Shown in pieces: positions 7,595-13,567 of a stretch of 13,654 bases of DNA; within the stretch, counting starts at the first letter, position 1; every line of letters begins with the position of its first letter. Below the pieces are notes generated by a model. That model was not told the DNA's origin, did not search any database, and saw only the letters and a list, made by a program, of their open reading frames with translations. The position numbers and the translations under genes are program-made. This DNA comes from Phototrophicales bacterium. Its GTDB lineage: Bacteria > Chloroflexota > Anaerolineae > Aggregatilineales > Phototrophicaceae. The stretch covers positions 1 through 13,654 of the forward strand of contig PGTJ01000039.1 in the NCBI GenBank assembly GCA_002794515.1, given 5' to 3'.

Positions 7595-7840
7595 ATGATT
7601 AGCTTACTTTTGCACATTGCCAATTCTGAACCCATAAAAGTAGATGTAGATGAAATGCCACAACCACATGATACGATGATAGTCGGCAAAAATCCGCGTG
7701 AACGTTCAGATAAAGAACTCAATATTTTTGATGAAGGGGTTACGACCGTCATCTTCCCGTTATGGCGCATCAATTATATCCAAGTGTTGCCAAGCCCAGA
7801 TGACGAAATTGAGTTCCCATTACCGTTCCGTACAGACTGA
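7595..7840 (+). CDS. Small acidic hypothetical protein (81 aa)
   Basis: I do not recognise the family. The gene is supported by AGGAG (7585-7589) just before ATG 7595 and by its fit between neighbours (15 bases after the FHA gene, 10 before the response regulator). The 81 residues have no signal peptide, membrane segment or cysteine. The pattern suggests a small beta-rich domain: hydrophobic strands near 2-8, 14-18, 27-31 and a long one at 49-65 containing F-P-L-W-R-I-N-Y. Acidic residues are scattered throughout and cluster near 69-73. Its position inside the phosphosignalling operon suggests a partner or accessory role, but nothing in the sequence shows which. Confidence 0.75.
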   Translation: MISLLLHIANSEPIKVDVDEMPQPHDTMIVGKNPRERSDKELNIFDEGVTTVIFPLWRINYIQVLPSPDDEIEFPLPFRTD

Positions 7841-7850
7841 GGATAAGCAC

Positions 7851-8603
7851 ATGGCATCATCAAAATTATCGAAACCCAACCGTCATAATATGTATCGTGT
7901 TTTGGTTGTGGATGACGAAATTCGTATGATTGGGTTTATCCGCATGAATCTCGAATTAGAGGGCTATCAAGTTATTGAAGCGCACAATGGCTTAGAAGCC
8001 CTCGAAGCCATCCGTACCAAATTACCCGATATTGTGCTTCTGGATGTTATGATGCCAGATTTAGACGGATTCGAGACATTACGCATGTTGCGTGAATTTT
8101 CGACCATTCCTGTCATCATGCTCACGGCTAAAGGTGAAGAGAATGATAAGGTATACGGGTTAGAATTGGGCGCAGATGATTACATCACCAAGCCATTCGG
8201 ACCCAGAGAATTATCCAGTCGTATTAAAGCCGTATTGCGTCGGGCAGAAATGCCCAGTAGCGCACCAAGCCAAGCCATTCTGAAAATAGATGATCGCTTG
8301 CAAGTAGATTTCAACCGCCGCGAGGTCATTGTCGCGGGTAAACATATCAAGTTACGTCCAACGGAATATCGCTTACTTTACCATCTCATTGAAAATGCAG
8401 GATGGACGATACCTCATGACCAAATTTTGGCGAAGGTCTGGGGATACGAATATCGTGATGAAGCCCATTATGTGCGTCTTTATGTGAATTATCTACGCGA
8501 GAAAATCGAGGAAGACCCTGCGAACCCCAAATATATCCTCACGGAGCGTGGTGTTGGGTATCGTTTTTTCGATTATAAAAACCAAAGCGAATCGAAGGGC
8601 TAA
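7851..8603 (+). CDS. OmpR/PhoB-type response regulator (orphan)
   Basis: A two-domain DNA-binding response regulator of 250 residues. Receiver (about 15-130): acidic pair D21-D22, phosphoacceptor D65 in L-L-D-V-M-M-P-D, T92 and K114 in T-K-P-F-G. All residues needed for phosphorylation are present. The winged-helix output domain covers about 145-240, including L-R-P-T-E-Y (168-173) and the closing R-G-V-G-Y-R-F. No histidine kinase lies in the window, so its phosphodonor is unknown; a distant histidine kinase, or Ser/Thr phosphorylation by the operon's own kinase, are both possible (inference). ATG 7851 has GAGGA (7839-7843) at 7 bases. A longer in-frame opening to 7698 only overlaps the preceding gene and lacks support. 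Met14 (M-Y-R-V-L) is a less likely alternative start. Hsp20 follows after one base. Confidence 0.94.
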   Translation: MASSKLSKPNRHNMYRVLVVDDEIRMIGFIRMNLELEGYQVIEAHNGLEALEAIRTKLPDIVLLDVMMPDLDGFETLRMLREFSTIPVIMLTAKGEENDKVYGLELGADDYITKPFGPRELSSRIKAVLRRAEMPSSAPSQAILKIDDRLQVDFNRREVIVAGKHIKLRPTEYRLLYHLIENAGWTIPHDQILAKVWGYEYRDEAHYVRLYVNYLREKIEEDPANPKYILTERGVGYRFFDYKNQSESKG

Positions 8604-8604
8604 T

Positions 8605-9048
8605 ATGATGAGCGATTCAAACCCAACAAAGTTCGATCCACTCAAATCCTTTAATACATTGCGTGATAATTTGTCTCGAACCATTCAACAAGGCATTCGG
8701 CAGGTATTGCCAAATACTTATCCTGCTCTGGATATATATCAGATAGACGATAATTTGATCATTCAAACCGAGGCACTAATAGGGTTAGCACCCAACACGT
8801 TAGAAGTGAGTATTGAAGAAAATACGCTCATGATTAAAGGCGAAACAATACCATCAGCAGATATTCCCGAAACCGCCTATTTACTTCGTGAACGGGTTTT
8901 TGGAGCATTTGGACGTAGTATAAGCCTACCGAAGCCCGTGATTGCCATAAACGCCAAATCAACTCTTAAAAATGGTATTTTGACCATTACAATACCACTT
9001 CTCAAAGACCAATCGCATATTGTGAATATCACCCCCATTCAAGAATAA
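8605..9048 (+). CDS. Small heat shock protein, Hsp20/alpha-crystallin family
   Basis: An ATP-independent holdase that binds unfolding proteins; 147 residues. The alpha-crystallin domain covers about 36-135 and carries the family signature A-x-x-x-x-N-G-I-L (L-K-N-G-I-L-T-I near its C-terminus). A short tail with I-V-N-I (IxI-like) follows, as used for oligomer contacts. The N-terminal ~35 residues are variable, as is usual. The start is ATG 8605, or the adjacent ATG 8608; GAAGGG (8594-8599) serves both, with better spacing to 8608. It begins one base after the response regulator stop, so it is translated as part of the signalling operon and not as a separate heat-shock unit. I see no CIRCE element upstream. 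It is the last gene before a strong terminator, which overlaps its stop codon. Confidence 0.9.
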   Translation: MMSDSNPTKFDPLKSFNTLRDNLSRTIQQGIRQVLPNTYPALDIYQIDDNLIIQTEALIGLAPNTLEVSIEENTLMIKGETIPSADIPETAYLLRERVFGAFGRSISLPKPVIAINAKSTLKNGILTITIPLLKDQSHIVNITPIQE

Positions 9049-9083
9049 AATAATAGAGGGATTTTCCCCTCTATTATTTTTTT
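9047..9083. terminator. Bidirectional rho-independent terminator between hsp20 and the deaminase-like gene
   Basis: A stem of up to 14 bp pairs 9047-9060 with 9067-9080 around a 6-base loop (ATTTTC). Its core pairs GAGGG with CCCTC. On the plus strand a run of seven T (9077-9083) ends it, a classic terminator for the seven-gene operon. On the minus strand the copy is followed by TTTTATT, so it probably also stops the convergent transcript of the deaminase-like gene ending at 9096. Confidence 0.85.
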
Positions 9084-9095
9084 ATTTCCATTATT

Positions 9096-10142
9096 TTATT
9101 CAGCGACCACATCATCACTTTTGAGATGTGCATATGTCGATGCAAATTGTTCTATCAAATCAGATTTATCACTTGGCGATAAAAAGCTATTAGCAACCGC
9201 GTGAAGTGATAAGTCTTCTAACGTCTCAATAGGCAATTTCATCTGTTCAACAATCGCTAAATATTCGTCTATAAGTGTTGTATGGTAAGTTGGCATATCG
9301 GCGCTAATCGCTGGTTTAATCCCATGTTGAAGCAAATCTGCTAATGGATAATCGGCATATTTTTTTGACCAGTCGGTATTCACGATGCGTCCAATGCTAC
9401 ACACAATACCAATCTCACGCTCTAGGATTTGGCTAATCGCATCTGGCGCATCCGCTAAACCAGTCGCATCCAAAATACGCGATGGTGAATAATCTTTTAG
9501 GGCATGTAAAATGCCTTCTGCTTTGAGCTGATGTCCCGCTTGTATCACAATTGGCAAGTCTTTCTTCACAGCAAGCGCAATTGTCCTCTCAAATGGATTG
9601 GGTGCAACGATCTCCTCTTTTCCGACCAGTCCTACCGCCACGATGCTGTTACGACGAGTTGCATTACTGGTTGCCCAGCGTACAATATCCTCAAATTTCC
9701 TCGGTTCATCTCTTGGTGCGACTAAAATCCAACCCATTTGCACACCCCAACCACGATATGCTCGGTCACGTCCATCATTTAATGCTTCTATCAATTCGTC
9801 TATCGATAAAGGTAACTGTCCTTGTTGTAGCAACACAGTTGGGTTAATCAGCACTTCGGCATATTTAACATTTTCGTTAGCCAGCATCACACCGATATCA
9901 TATGCCATACGTGAAAAATCTTCAGCATAACGCCACCATGTTGTCACCATACGCACAATTTCTTCTATTCGTTTGGGGTCCGGTTTTTCTAGTAGGCGCA
10001 CCCAATCGCTAAATCGCTTGATGGTATCAGGTATATCATTTTGTTCGGCAATCGTCAGCAAAATCTTTTTACGAACAGCCCCTTCAAAACGTAACCCCAA
10101 TTCAATTTTGGGCATACTCTTGATATAAGCATCTAACTTCAT
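9096..10142 (-). CDS. Adenosine deaminase-family protein lacking zinc and catalytic residues (probable pseudoenzyme)
   Basis: The fold assignment comes from the ADA-like start M-P-K-I-E-L-x-L-x-F-E-G (10-21), Y-A-E-V (94-97), the A-G motif (202-203), S-A-D-M-P (280-284) followed by T-T-L-x-D-E-Y, and the C-terminal N-S-F-L pattern. Length (348) is normal for the family. The active site is not normal. By alignment from memory, the HxH zinc pair reads G16-L-R18; V-H-A-G-E reads I-Q-A-G-H (Q201, H204), removing a zinc His and the catalytic Glu; the G-H-G His is absent near 223-229; and D-D-P reads D-M-P, keeping only D282. Deamination of adenosine by the known mechanism is therefore unlikely. 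It may bind a nucleoside as a regulator or use another chemistry. ATG 10142 has AGAGGT upstream. It starts 26 bases after the pyrG stop and is probably co-transcribed. Confidence 0.8.
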   Translation of the reverse strand: MKLDAYIKSMPKIELGLRFEGAVRKKILLTIAEQNDIPDTIKRFSDWVRLLEKPDPKRIEEIVRMVTTWWRYAEDFSRMAYDIGVMLANENVKYAEVLINPTVLLQQGQLPLSIDELIEALNDGRDRAYRGWGVQMGWILVAPRDEPRKFEDIVRWATSNATRRNSIVAVGLVGKEEIVAPNPFERTIALAVKKDLPIVIQAGHQLKAEGILHALKDYSPSRILDATGLADAPDAISQILEREIGIVCSIGRIVNTDWSKKYADYPLADLLQHGIKPAISADMPTYHTTLIDEYLAIVEQMKLPIETLEDLSLHAVANSFLSPSDKSDLIEQFASTYAHLKSDDVVAE

Positions 10143-10168
10143 AATTAACCTCTATTCTGTTTTATGAG

Positions 10169-11791
10169 TCAATTGGGTGAGTTCTTGTGCGCTTTTTGCT
10201 TGATGATAGATTCGATAAACGCATAAAACAATGGATGTGGCTGATTTGGTCGGCTTTGGAATTCAGGGTGAAATTGCACACCAACCATAAATGGATGGTC
10301 TCTTAATTCAACAATCTCCACCAATAATTCATCTGGACTAAGACCACTAAAAACGGCACCATGCTCTTCAAAAGCATTGCGATAAGCATTATTAAATTCA
10401 AAGCGATGCCGATGGCGCTCTTGCACCATTGGCACGTCATCATATGCCGATGCGGCGATTGTACCCGGCTTCAACACACACGGATACGCGCCCAGTCGCA
10501 TTGTGCCACCCCGTCCCAATTTGCCACGTTGGTCGAGCATCAAGTCGATGATATTATTTTTGCTAGGGACTTCAAATTCCGAACTGGTCGCATCAGCTAG
10601 TCCTAACACATGCCGAGCGAATTCAATGCACATCACTTGCATCCCCAAACACAAGCCCAAATATGGCACACGATTCTCTCTGGCGAATTTTGCAGTGGCG
10701 ATTTTGCCTTCCACCCCGCGATACCCAAACCCACCAGGGACGATTATGCCATCTAAATCATCCAAATTTTTTGTATCTAATCCTTTATCAGAATCAATCC
10801 AAGCAATTTCGATTTTCCGATCATGCGCGCTGGCGGCGTGGAATGTCGCCTCTTTAACACTCATATAGGCATCGTGTAGTTCGACATATTTACCAACAAT
10901 GCCGATTTTCAGCGTCTCTTTAGCGGCGTGCATTCGCCTACTCATTTCGCGCCATGAGGCTAAGTCGGGTGGATGAACCTCATCCAATTTCAACTCTTCA
11001 ACCAACAGATTGCCTAATCCTGCGTCTTCCAGTACCAATGGCACATCATACAACAAATCAATTGTCTCAAGCGGGATGACGGCATTTTCTTCGACATCAC
11101 AGAATAAAGCCAACTTTTTGATTAAATCTTGGCTCACGGGATGGTCTGTACGAGCGATGATAACATTGGGTTGAATACCTGCGCTTCGCAATTCGCGTAC
11201 ACTATGTTGTGTGGGTTTGGTCTTCAGTTCACCTGTTGCGCCGATATAGGGCAAAAAAGTGACATGGACATAGAGTGTATCCCGTTTTTTGAGGCTCATT
11301 TTCATTTGACGGATAGCCTCCAAAAATGGTTGCCCTTCAATATCACCGACTGTGCCACCAACTTCGACGATCACCACATCAGCATTGCTCTCGGCACTTA
11401 CCAACATAATACGGTCTTTGATTTCATCTGTGATATGTGGAATAACTTGAATCGTGCGTCCCAAAAATGCGCCTTTACGTTCATTTTCAATGACACTGCT
11501 ATAAATTTGCCCTGCAGTGACATTACAAGCACGCGTCAGGTTTTCATCGGTAAATCGTTCATAATGCCCCAGGTCGAGGTCTGTCTCTGCGCCGTCTATG
11601 GTGACAAAAACTTCACCGTGCTGATATGGACTCATGGTGCCAGGATCGACATTCAGATACGGGTCTAATTTTTGGATAGCGACCTTTAAGCCACGCGACT
11701 TGAGCAAACGCCCAATAGCGGCGGCTGTCACCCCTTTACCAACTGAACTCACCACCCCACCCGTGCAGAAGATATACTTTGTACGCTTCAT
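10169..11791 (-). CDS. pyrG: CTP synthase
   Basis: Makes CTP from UTP, ATP and glutamine, the last step of de novo pyrimidine nucleotide synthesis. The 540 residues are full length. The N-terminal amidoligase domain (1-270) shows the family opening (K-Y-I-F-C-T-G-G at 5-12), the P-loop-like S-S-V-G-K-G (15-20), K-L-D-P-Y-L-N-V-D-P (41-50), D-G-A-E-T-D-L-D-L-G-H-Y-E-R-F (66-80), and V-E-V-G-G-T-V-G-D-I-E (142-152). The C-terminal class I glutaminase domain (about 294-535) has the oxyanion G-G-F-G (353-356), nucleophile C381 in G-L-C-L-G-M-Q, and the dyad H508/E510 in Q-F-H-P-E-F. The ribosome site (GAGAG) before ATG 11791 is weak. A hairpin with T-tract ends only about 20 bases upstream, so expression may be attenuated. 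The deaminase-like gene follows. Confidence 0.97.
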   Translation of the reverse strand: MKRTKYIFCTGGVVSSVGKGVTAAAIGRLLKSRGLKVAIQKLDPYLNVDPGTMSPYQHGEVFVTIDGAETDLDLGHYERFTDENLTRACNVTAGQIYSSVIENERKGAFLGRTIQVIPHITDEIKDRIMLVSAESNADVVIVEVGGTVGDIEGQPFLEAIRQMKMSLKKRDTLYVHVTFLPYIGATGELKTKPTQHSVRELRSAGIQPNVIIARTDHPVSQDLIKKLALFCDVEENAVIPLETIDLLYDVPLVLEDAGLGNLLVEELKLDEVHPPDLASWREMSRRMHAAKETLKIGIVGKYVELHDAYMSVKEATFHAASAHDRKIEIAWIDSDKGLDTKNLDDLDGIIVPGGFGYRGVEGKIATAKFARENRVPYLGLCLGMQVMCIEFARHVLGLADATSSEFEVPSKNNIIDLMLDQRGKLGRGGTMRLGAYPCVLKPGTIAASAYDDVPMVQERHRHRFEFNNAYRNAFEEHGAVFSGLSPDELLVEIVELRDHPFMVGVQFHPEFQSRPNQPHPLFYAFIESIIKQKAHKNSPN

Positions 11792-11811
11792 GGATTTTCT
11801 CTCGAATGACT

Positions 11812-11846
11812 AAAACAAAAATTTCGGCGGGAAACTGTTCCCGCCG
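11812..11846 (-). terminator. Hairpin terminator or attenuator between the Roadblock gene and pyrG
   Basis: CGGCGGGAA (11825-11833) and TTCCCGCCG (11838-11846) form a GC-rich 9-bp perfect stem with a 4-base loop. Read on the minus strand it is followed by AAA and then TTTTTGTTTT (11821-11812). This would end transcripts from the Roadblock gene. Only about 20 bases separate the T-tract from the pyrG ATG, and I see no convincing promoter there, so the hairpin may also lie in the pyrG leader. The three A residues between stem and T-tract slightly weaken the terminator. Confidence 0.7.
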
Positions 11847-11875
11847 TTCATTAATCACCAATAAAAACTGCCGAA

Positions 11876-11892
11876 TAGATGCACTGCATCTA
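11876..11892. repeat. 17-bp perfect dyad TAGATGCA-C-TGCATCTA
   Basis: Two 8-base arms are exact reverse complements around a single central base. The dyad lies between the Roadblock stop (11913) and the hairpin upstream of pyrG. Its short centre suits binding by a symmetric DNA-binding protein better than an RNA hairpin, although a 6-bp stem with a 5-base loop is possible. It shares the GATGC half-site core with the dyad before fni, with different spacing. Function unknown. Confidence 0.45.
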
Positions 11893-11912
11893 CCCTGCAT
11901 GAATGGGTTCAA

Positions 11913-12284
11913 TCACACTAACTTTTCAAGGTCATCGGCGGCGCGACGCATATCCAGGAATATCAAACCCAATTTTGCCCCTTCGCGCACCAGCGTGGTC
12001 AACACGGCTTCTTCCCCAACAGACATGAGGATCACATAACCGCTTTTCCCTTTAATATAAACTTGCTCCAAAATACCACGCCCCAATTCACTTGAAATCC
12101 GTTCACCCAGCGATATCATAGCCGCAGACATCGCCGATACGCGGTCTTCTTCAACACCTTGTGGGAGCGATGATGCCATAATCAAACCATCTACGCTCAC
12201 CACCGCAGAGGCTTCAACTTCTGGTGTTGTTGCTTGCAACTCACGCAGACGGTCTACCATTAATGCAGTCCGCGATTTCGCCAT
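11913..12284 (-). CDS. Roadblock/LC7 domain protein (MglB-like)
   Basis: A 123-residue single-domain protein of the Roadblock/LC7 family, which bind and regulate small Ras-like GTPases (MglB acts on MglA) and often form homodimers. The pattern P-E-V-E-A-S-A-V-V-S-V-D-G-L-I-M-A-S (21-38), a long amphipathic helix (about 45-68), G-R-G (68-70), then Y-I-K-G-K-S-G-Y-V-I-L (76-86) and A-K-L-G-L-I-F-L-D (103-111) are characteristic. No GTPase gene is in the window, so its partner is unknown. ATG 12284 is chosen because GAGGAG lies at ideal distance. An in-frame extension to 12371 has no ribosome site and an atypical Cys/Trp-rich start. A near-consensus promoter lies about 110 bases upstream. Confidence 0.92.
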   Translation of the reverse strand: MAKSRTALMVDRLRELQATTPEVEASAVVSVDGLIMASSLPQGVEEDRVSAMSAAMISLGERISSELGRGILEQVYIKGKSGYVILMSVGEEAVLTTLVREGAKLGLIFLDMRRAADDLEKLV

Positions 12285-12398
12285 AATTTTCTCCTCATCG
12301 AAGTGCCAAGAGCTAATTCTACACGGCGACGTGATTCCCACGACATGCCACAGACAACACATATCATTCAAATTTTTGGTGTGTTGTTTTCATCAGAG

Positions 12399-12427
12399 AA
12401 TATATCATAGGATGAGGAAGTTGTCAA
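12399..12427 (-). promoter_or_regulatory. Strong sigma70-type promoter of the Roadblock gene
   Basis: On the minus strand TTGACA (12427-12422), a perfect -35, is followed after exactly 17 bases by TATATT (12404-12399), a -10 with one mismatch. Transcription would start near 12392, leaving a leader of about 108 bases before the ATG at 12284. It is the best promoter match in the window. Confidence 0.75.
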
Positions 12428-12431
12428 AAAG

Positions 12432-12455
12432 CTAATCATCATTTACCATGATTTA
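12432..12455. repeat. Imperfect inverted repeat in the Roadblock/moxR divergent region
   Basis: CTAATCAT (12432-12439) and ATGATTTAG (12447-12455 region) form a dyad with one bulged base; the core arms are AATCAT at 12434-12439 and ATGATT at 12448-12453. It sits just upstream of the Roadblock -35 box and upstream of moxR, where an activator site might lie. AT-rich repeats of this size arise easily by chance. Confidence 0.25.
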
Positions 12456-12498
12456 GGTGGCATTATTCAACATTGAGAAACCGTAGGCAAAACGTCCA

Positions 12499-12527
12499 CT
12501 GAAAAGAATGCCAAAACAGTTCATAAT
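12499..12527 (+). promoter_or_regulatory. Possible promoter of the moxR gene
   Basis: CTGAAA (12499-12504) and CATAAT (12522-12527) are spaced 17 bases and match the -35 and -10 consensus at four and five positions. Transcription would start near 12534, giving a very short leader before ATG 12548 or about 38 bases before ATG 12572. This is a modest match. Confidence 0.3.
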
Positions 12528-12547
12528 GGTAACAGATTTATTTGTTC

Positions 12548-13567
12548 ATGGATGAAACGAGCGAAGGCTTTATGCAAAATCAGCAACAAACACGTCGTCC
12601 ACAAGGAGATTACTCAAACATCGGCTTAGTTCAATCAGTTGCCGAGCGTATCGCTCAGAGTGTTGGACAGGTGATTTTGGGCAAACGCAATGAAATCCGC
12701 CTCACGGTATTAGGGTTACTTGCACAAGGGCATATCCTCATCGAAGATATTCCCGGTGTCGGTAAAACGATGTTGGCACGCGCATTGGCAAAATCAATCG
12801 GATGCACCTTTAGTCGCATCCAATTCACACCCGATATGCTCCCATCAGATGTCACGGGGGTTTCAATTTTCAATCAAAAAGACCGTGAATTTGAATTTCG
12901 ACCAGGTCCTATTATGGCGCAAATTGTCTTGGCAGATGAAATTAATCGCGCCACACCCAAAACCCAATCCGCCTTATTAGAGGCAATGGAGGAAAAACAA
13001 GTCACTGTAGATGGGGTGACTTATCCGATGGGGCAACCATTTATCATCCTTGCCACCCAAAACCCCATTGAATATGAAGGCACATTTCCTTTGCCAGAAG
13101 CGCAATTAGACCGTTTCTTGCTCAAAATTCAATTGGGCTATCCCAGCCCCGCAGAAGAACTCACCGTACTATCGGCACAGCAATATAATCACCCAATCAA
13201 CAATATGAGCCAATTAGTCAGCCTGCAAGAATTAGTCGCCGCACAAAATGCTGTCAAAGAGGTTTATGTCGCCGAAGAAGTCATGCGCTATATTGTCACC
13301 ATCGTGACGGCGACACGGACGCATGAGCATGTTTATCTGGGCAGTAGCCCACGCGGGTCTATCGCCCTATTCCGTGCCTCGCAAGTTCGTGCGGCGATGG
13401 CGGGACGCGAATACGTCATCCCAGATGATGTTAAGGCGCTGGCAGAAGTCACACTCGCACATCGCATTATCACCAAACCAGAAGCCCGTTTTAGTCAAGC
13501 CACCTCTAATACGGTCGTCCGTGATGTCTTAAATCGTGTCCCTGTACCCGGAGCATCGCCCTACTGA
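12548..13567 (+). CDS. MoxR-family AAA+ ATPase
   Basis: A cytoplasmic AAA+ ATPase of the MoxR group, whose members act as chaperone-like ATPases that help mature or activate partner complexes, often with VWA or DUF58 proteins. Visible motifs: Walker A in D-I-P-G-V-G-K-T (67-74), Walker B L-A-D-E-I-N-R-A (128-135), the MoxR-typical A-L-L-E-A-M-E-E (142-149), sensor region A-T-Q-N-P-I-E (169-175) with G-T-F-P-L-P-E-A-Q-L-D-R-F (178-190), and the C-terminal lid with S-P-R-G (267-270). All ATPase residues appear intact. Length (339) fits the family. The start is uncertain: ATG 12548 has no ribosome site, whereas ATG 12572 (Met9) has AAGG only 4 bases away. Its stop shares one base with the next start (TGATG), so the two genes are likely coupled. 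Confidence 0.94.
   Translation: MDETSEGFMQNQQQTRRPQGDYSNIGLVQSVAERIAQSVGQVILGKRNEIRLTVLGLLAQGHILIEDIPGVGKTMLARALAKSIGCTFSRIQFTPDMLPSDVTGVSIFNQKDREFEFRPGPIMAQIVLADEINRATPKTQSALLEAMEEKQVTVDGVTYPMGQPFIILATQNPIEYEGTFPLPEAQLDRFLLKIQLGYPSPAEELTVLSAQQYNHPINNMSQLVSLQELVAAQNAVKEVYVAEEVMRYIVTIVTATRTHEHVYLGSSPRGSIALFRASQVRAAMAGREYVIPDDVKALAEVTLAHRIITKPEARFSQATSNTVVRDVLNRVPVPGASPY

Noticed and set aside
7698..7850. Upstream extension of the response regulator by 51 codons
   Set aside because: It overlaps the 81-residue gene in another frame, and the receiver domain begins just after ATG 7851, which has a strong ribosome site.
9551..9930. Overlapping plus-strand reading frames of 98 and 110 codons
   Set aside because: They are antisense to the deaminase-like gene, and their translations look like non-coding reverse-strand sequence. 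No ribosome site or spacing supports them.
11129..11668. A 179-codon plus-strand reading frame opposite pyrG
   Set aside because: It lies wholly inside the strongly conserved CTP synthase gene, has no good ribosome site, and its translation is rich in Cys, Phe and His with no domain pattern.
12285..12371. Upstream extension of the Roadblock protein to 152 residues
   Set aside because: The added 29 residues are Cys/Trp-rich and unlike the family. ATG 12284 has GAGGAG at ideal spacing, while 12371 has none.
12285..12541. A small RNA gene or riboswitch in the divergent gap
   Set aside because: I found only short, weak inverted repeats and no terminator-like hairpin. The gap is adequately explained by two promoters and a leader.
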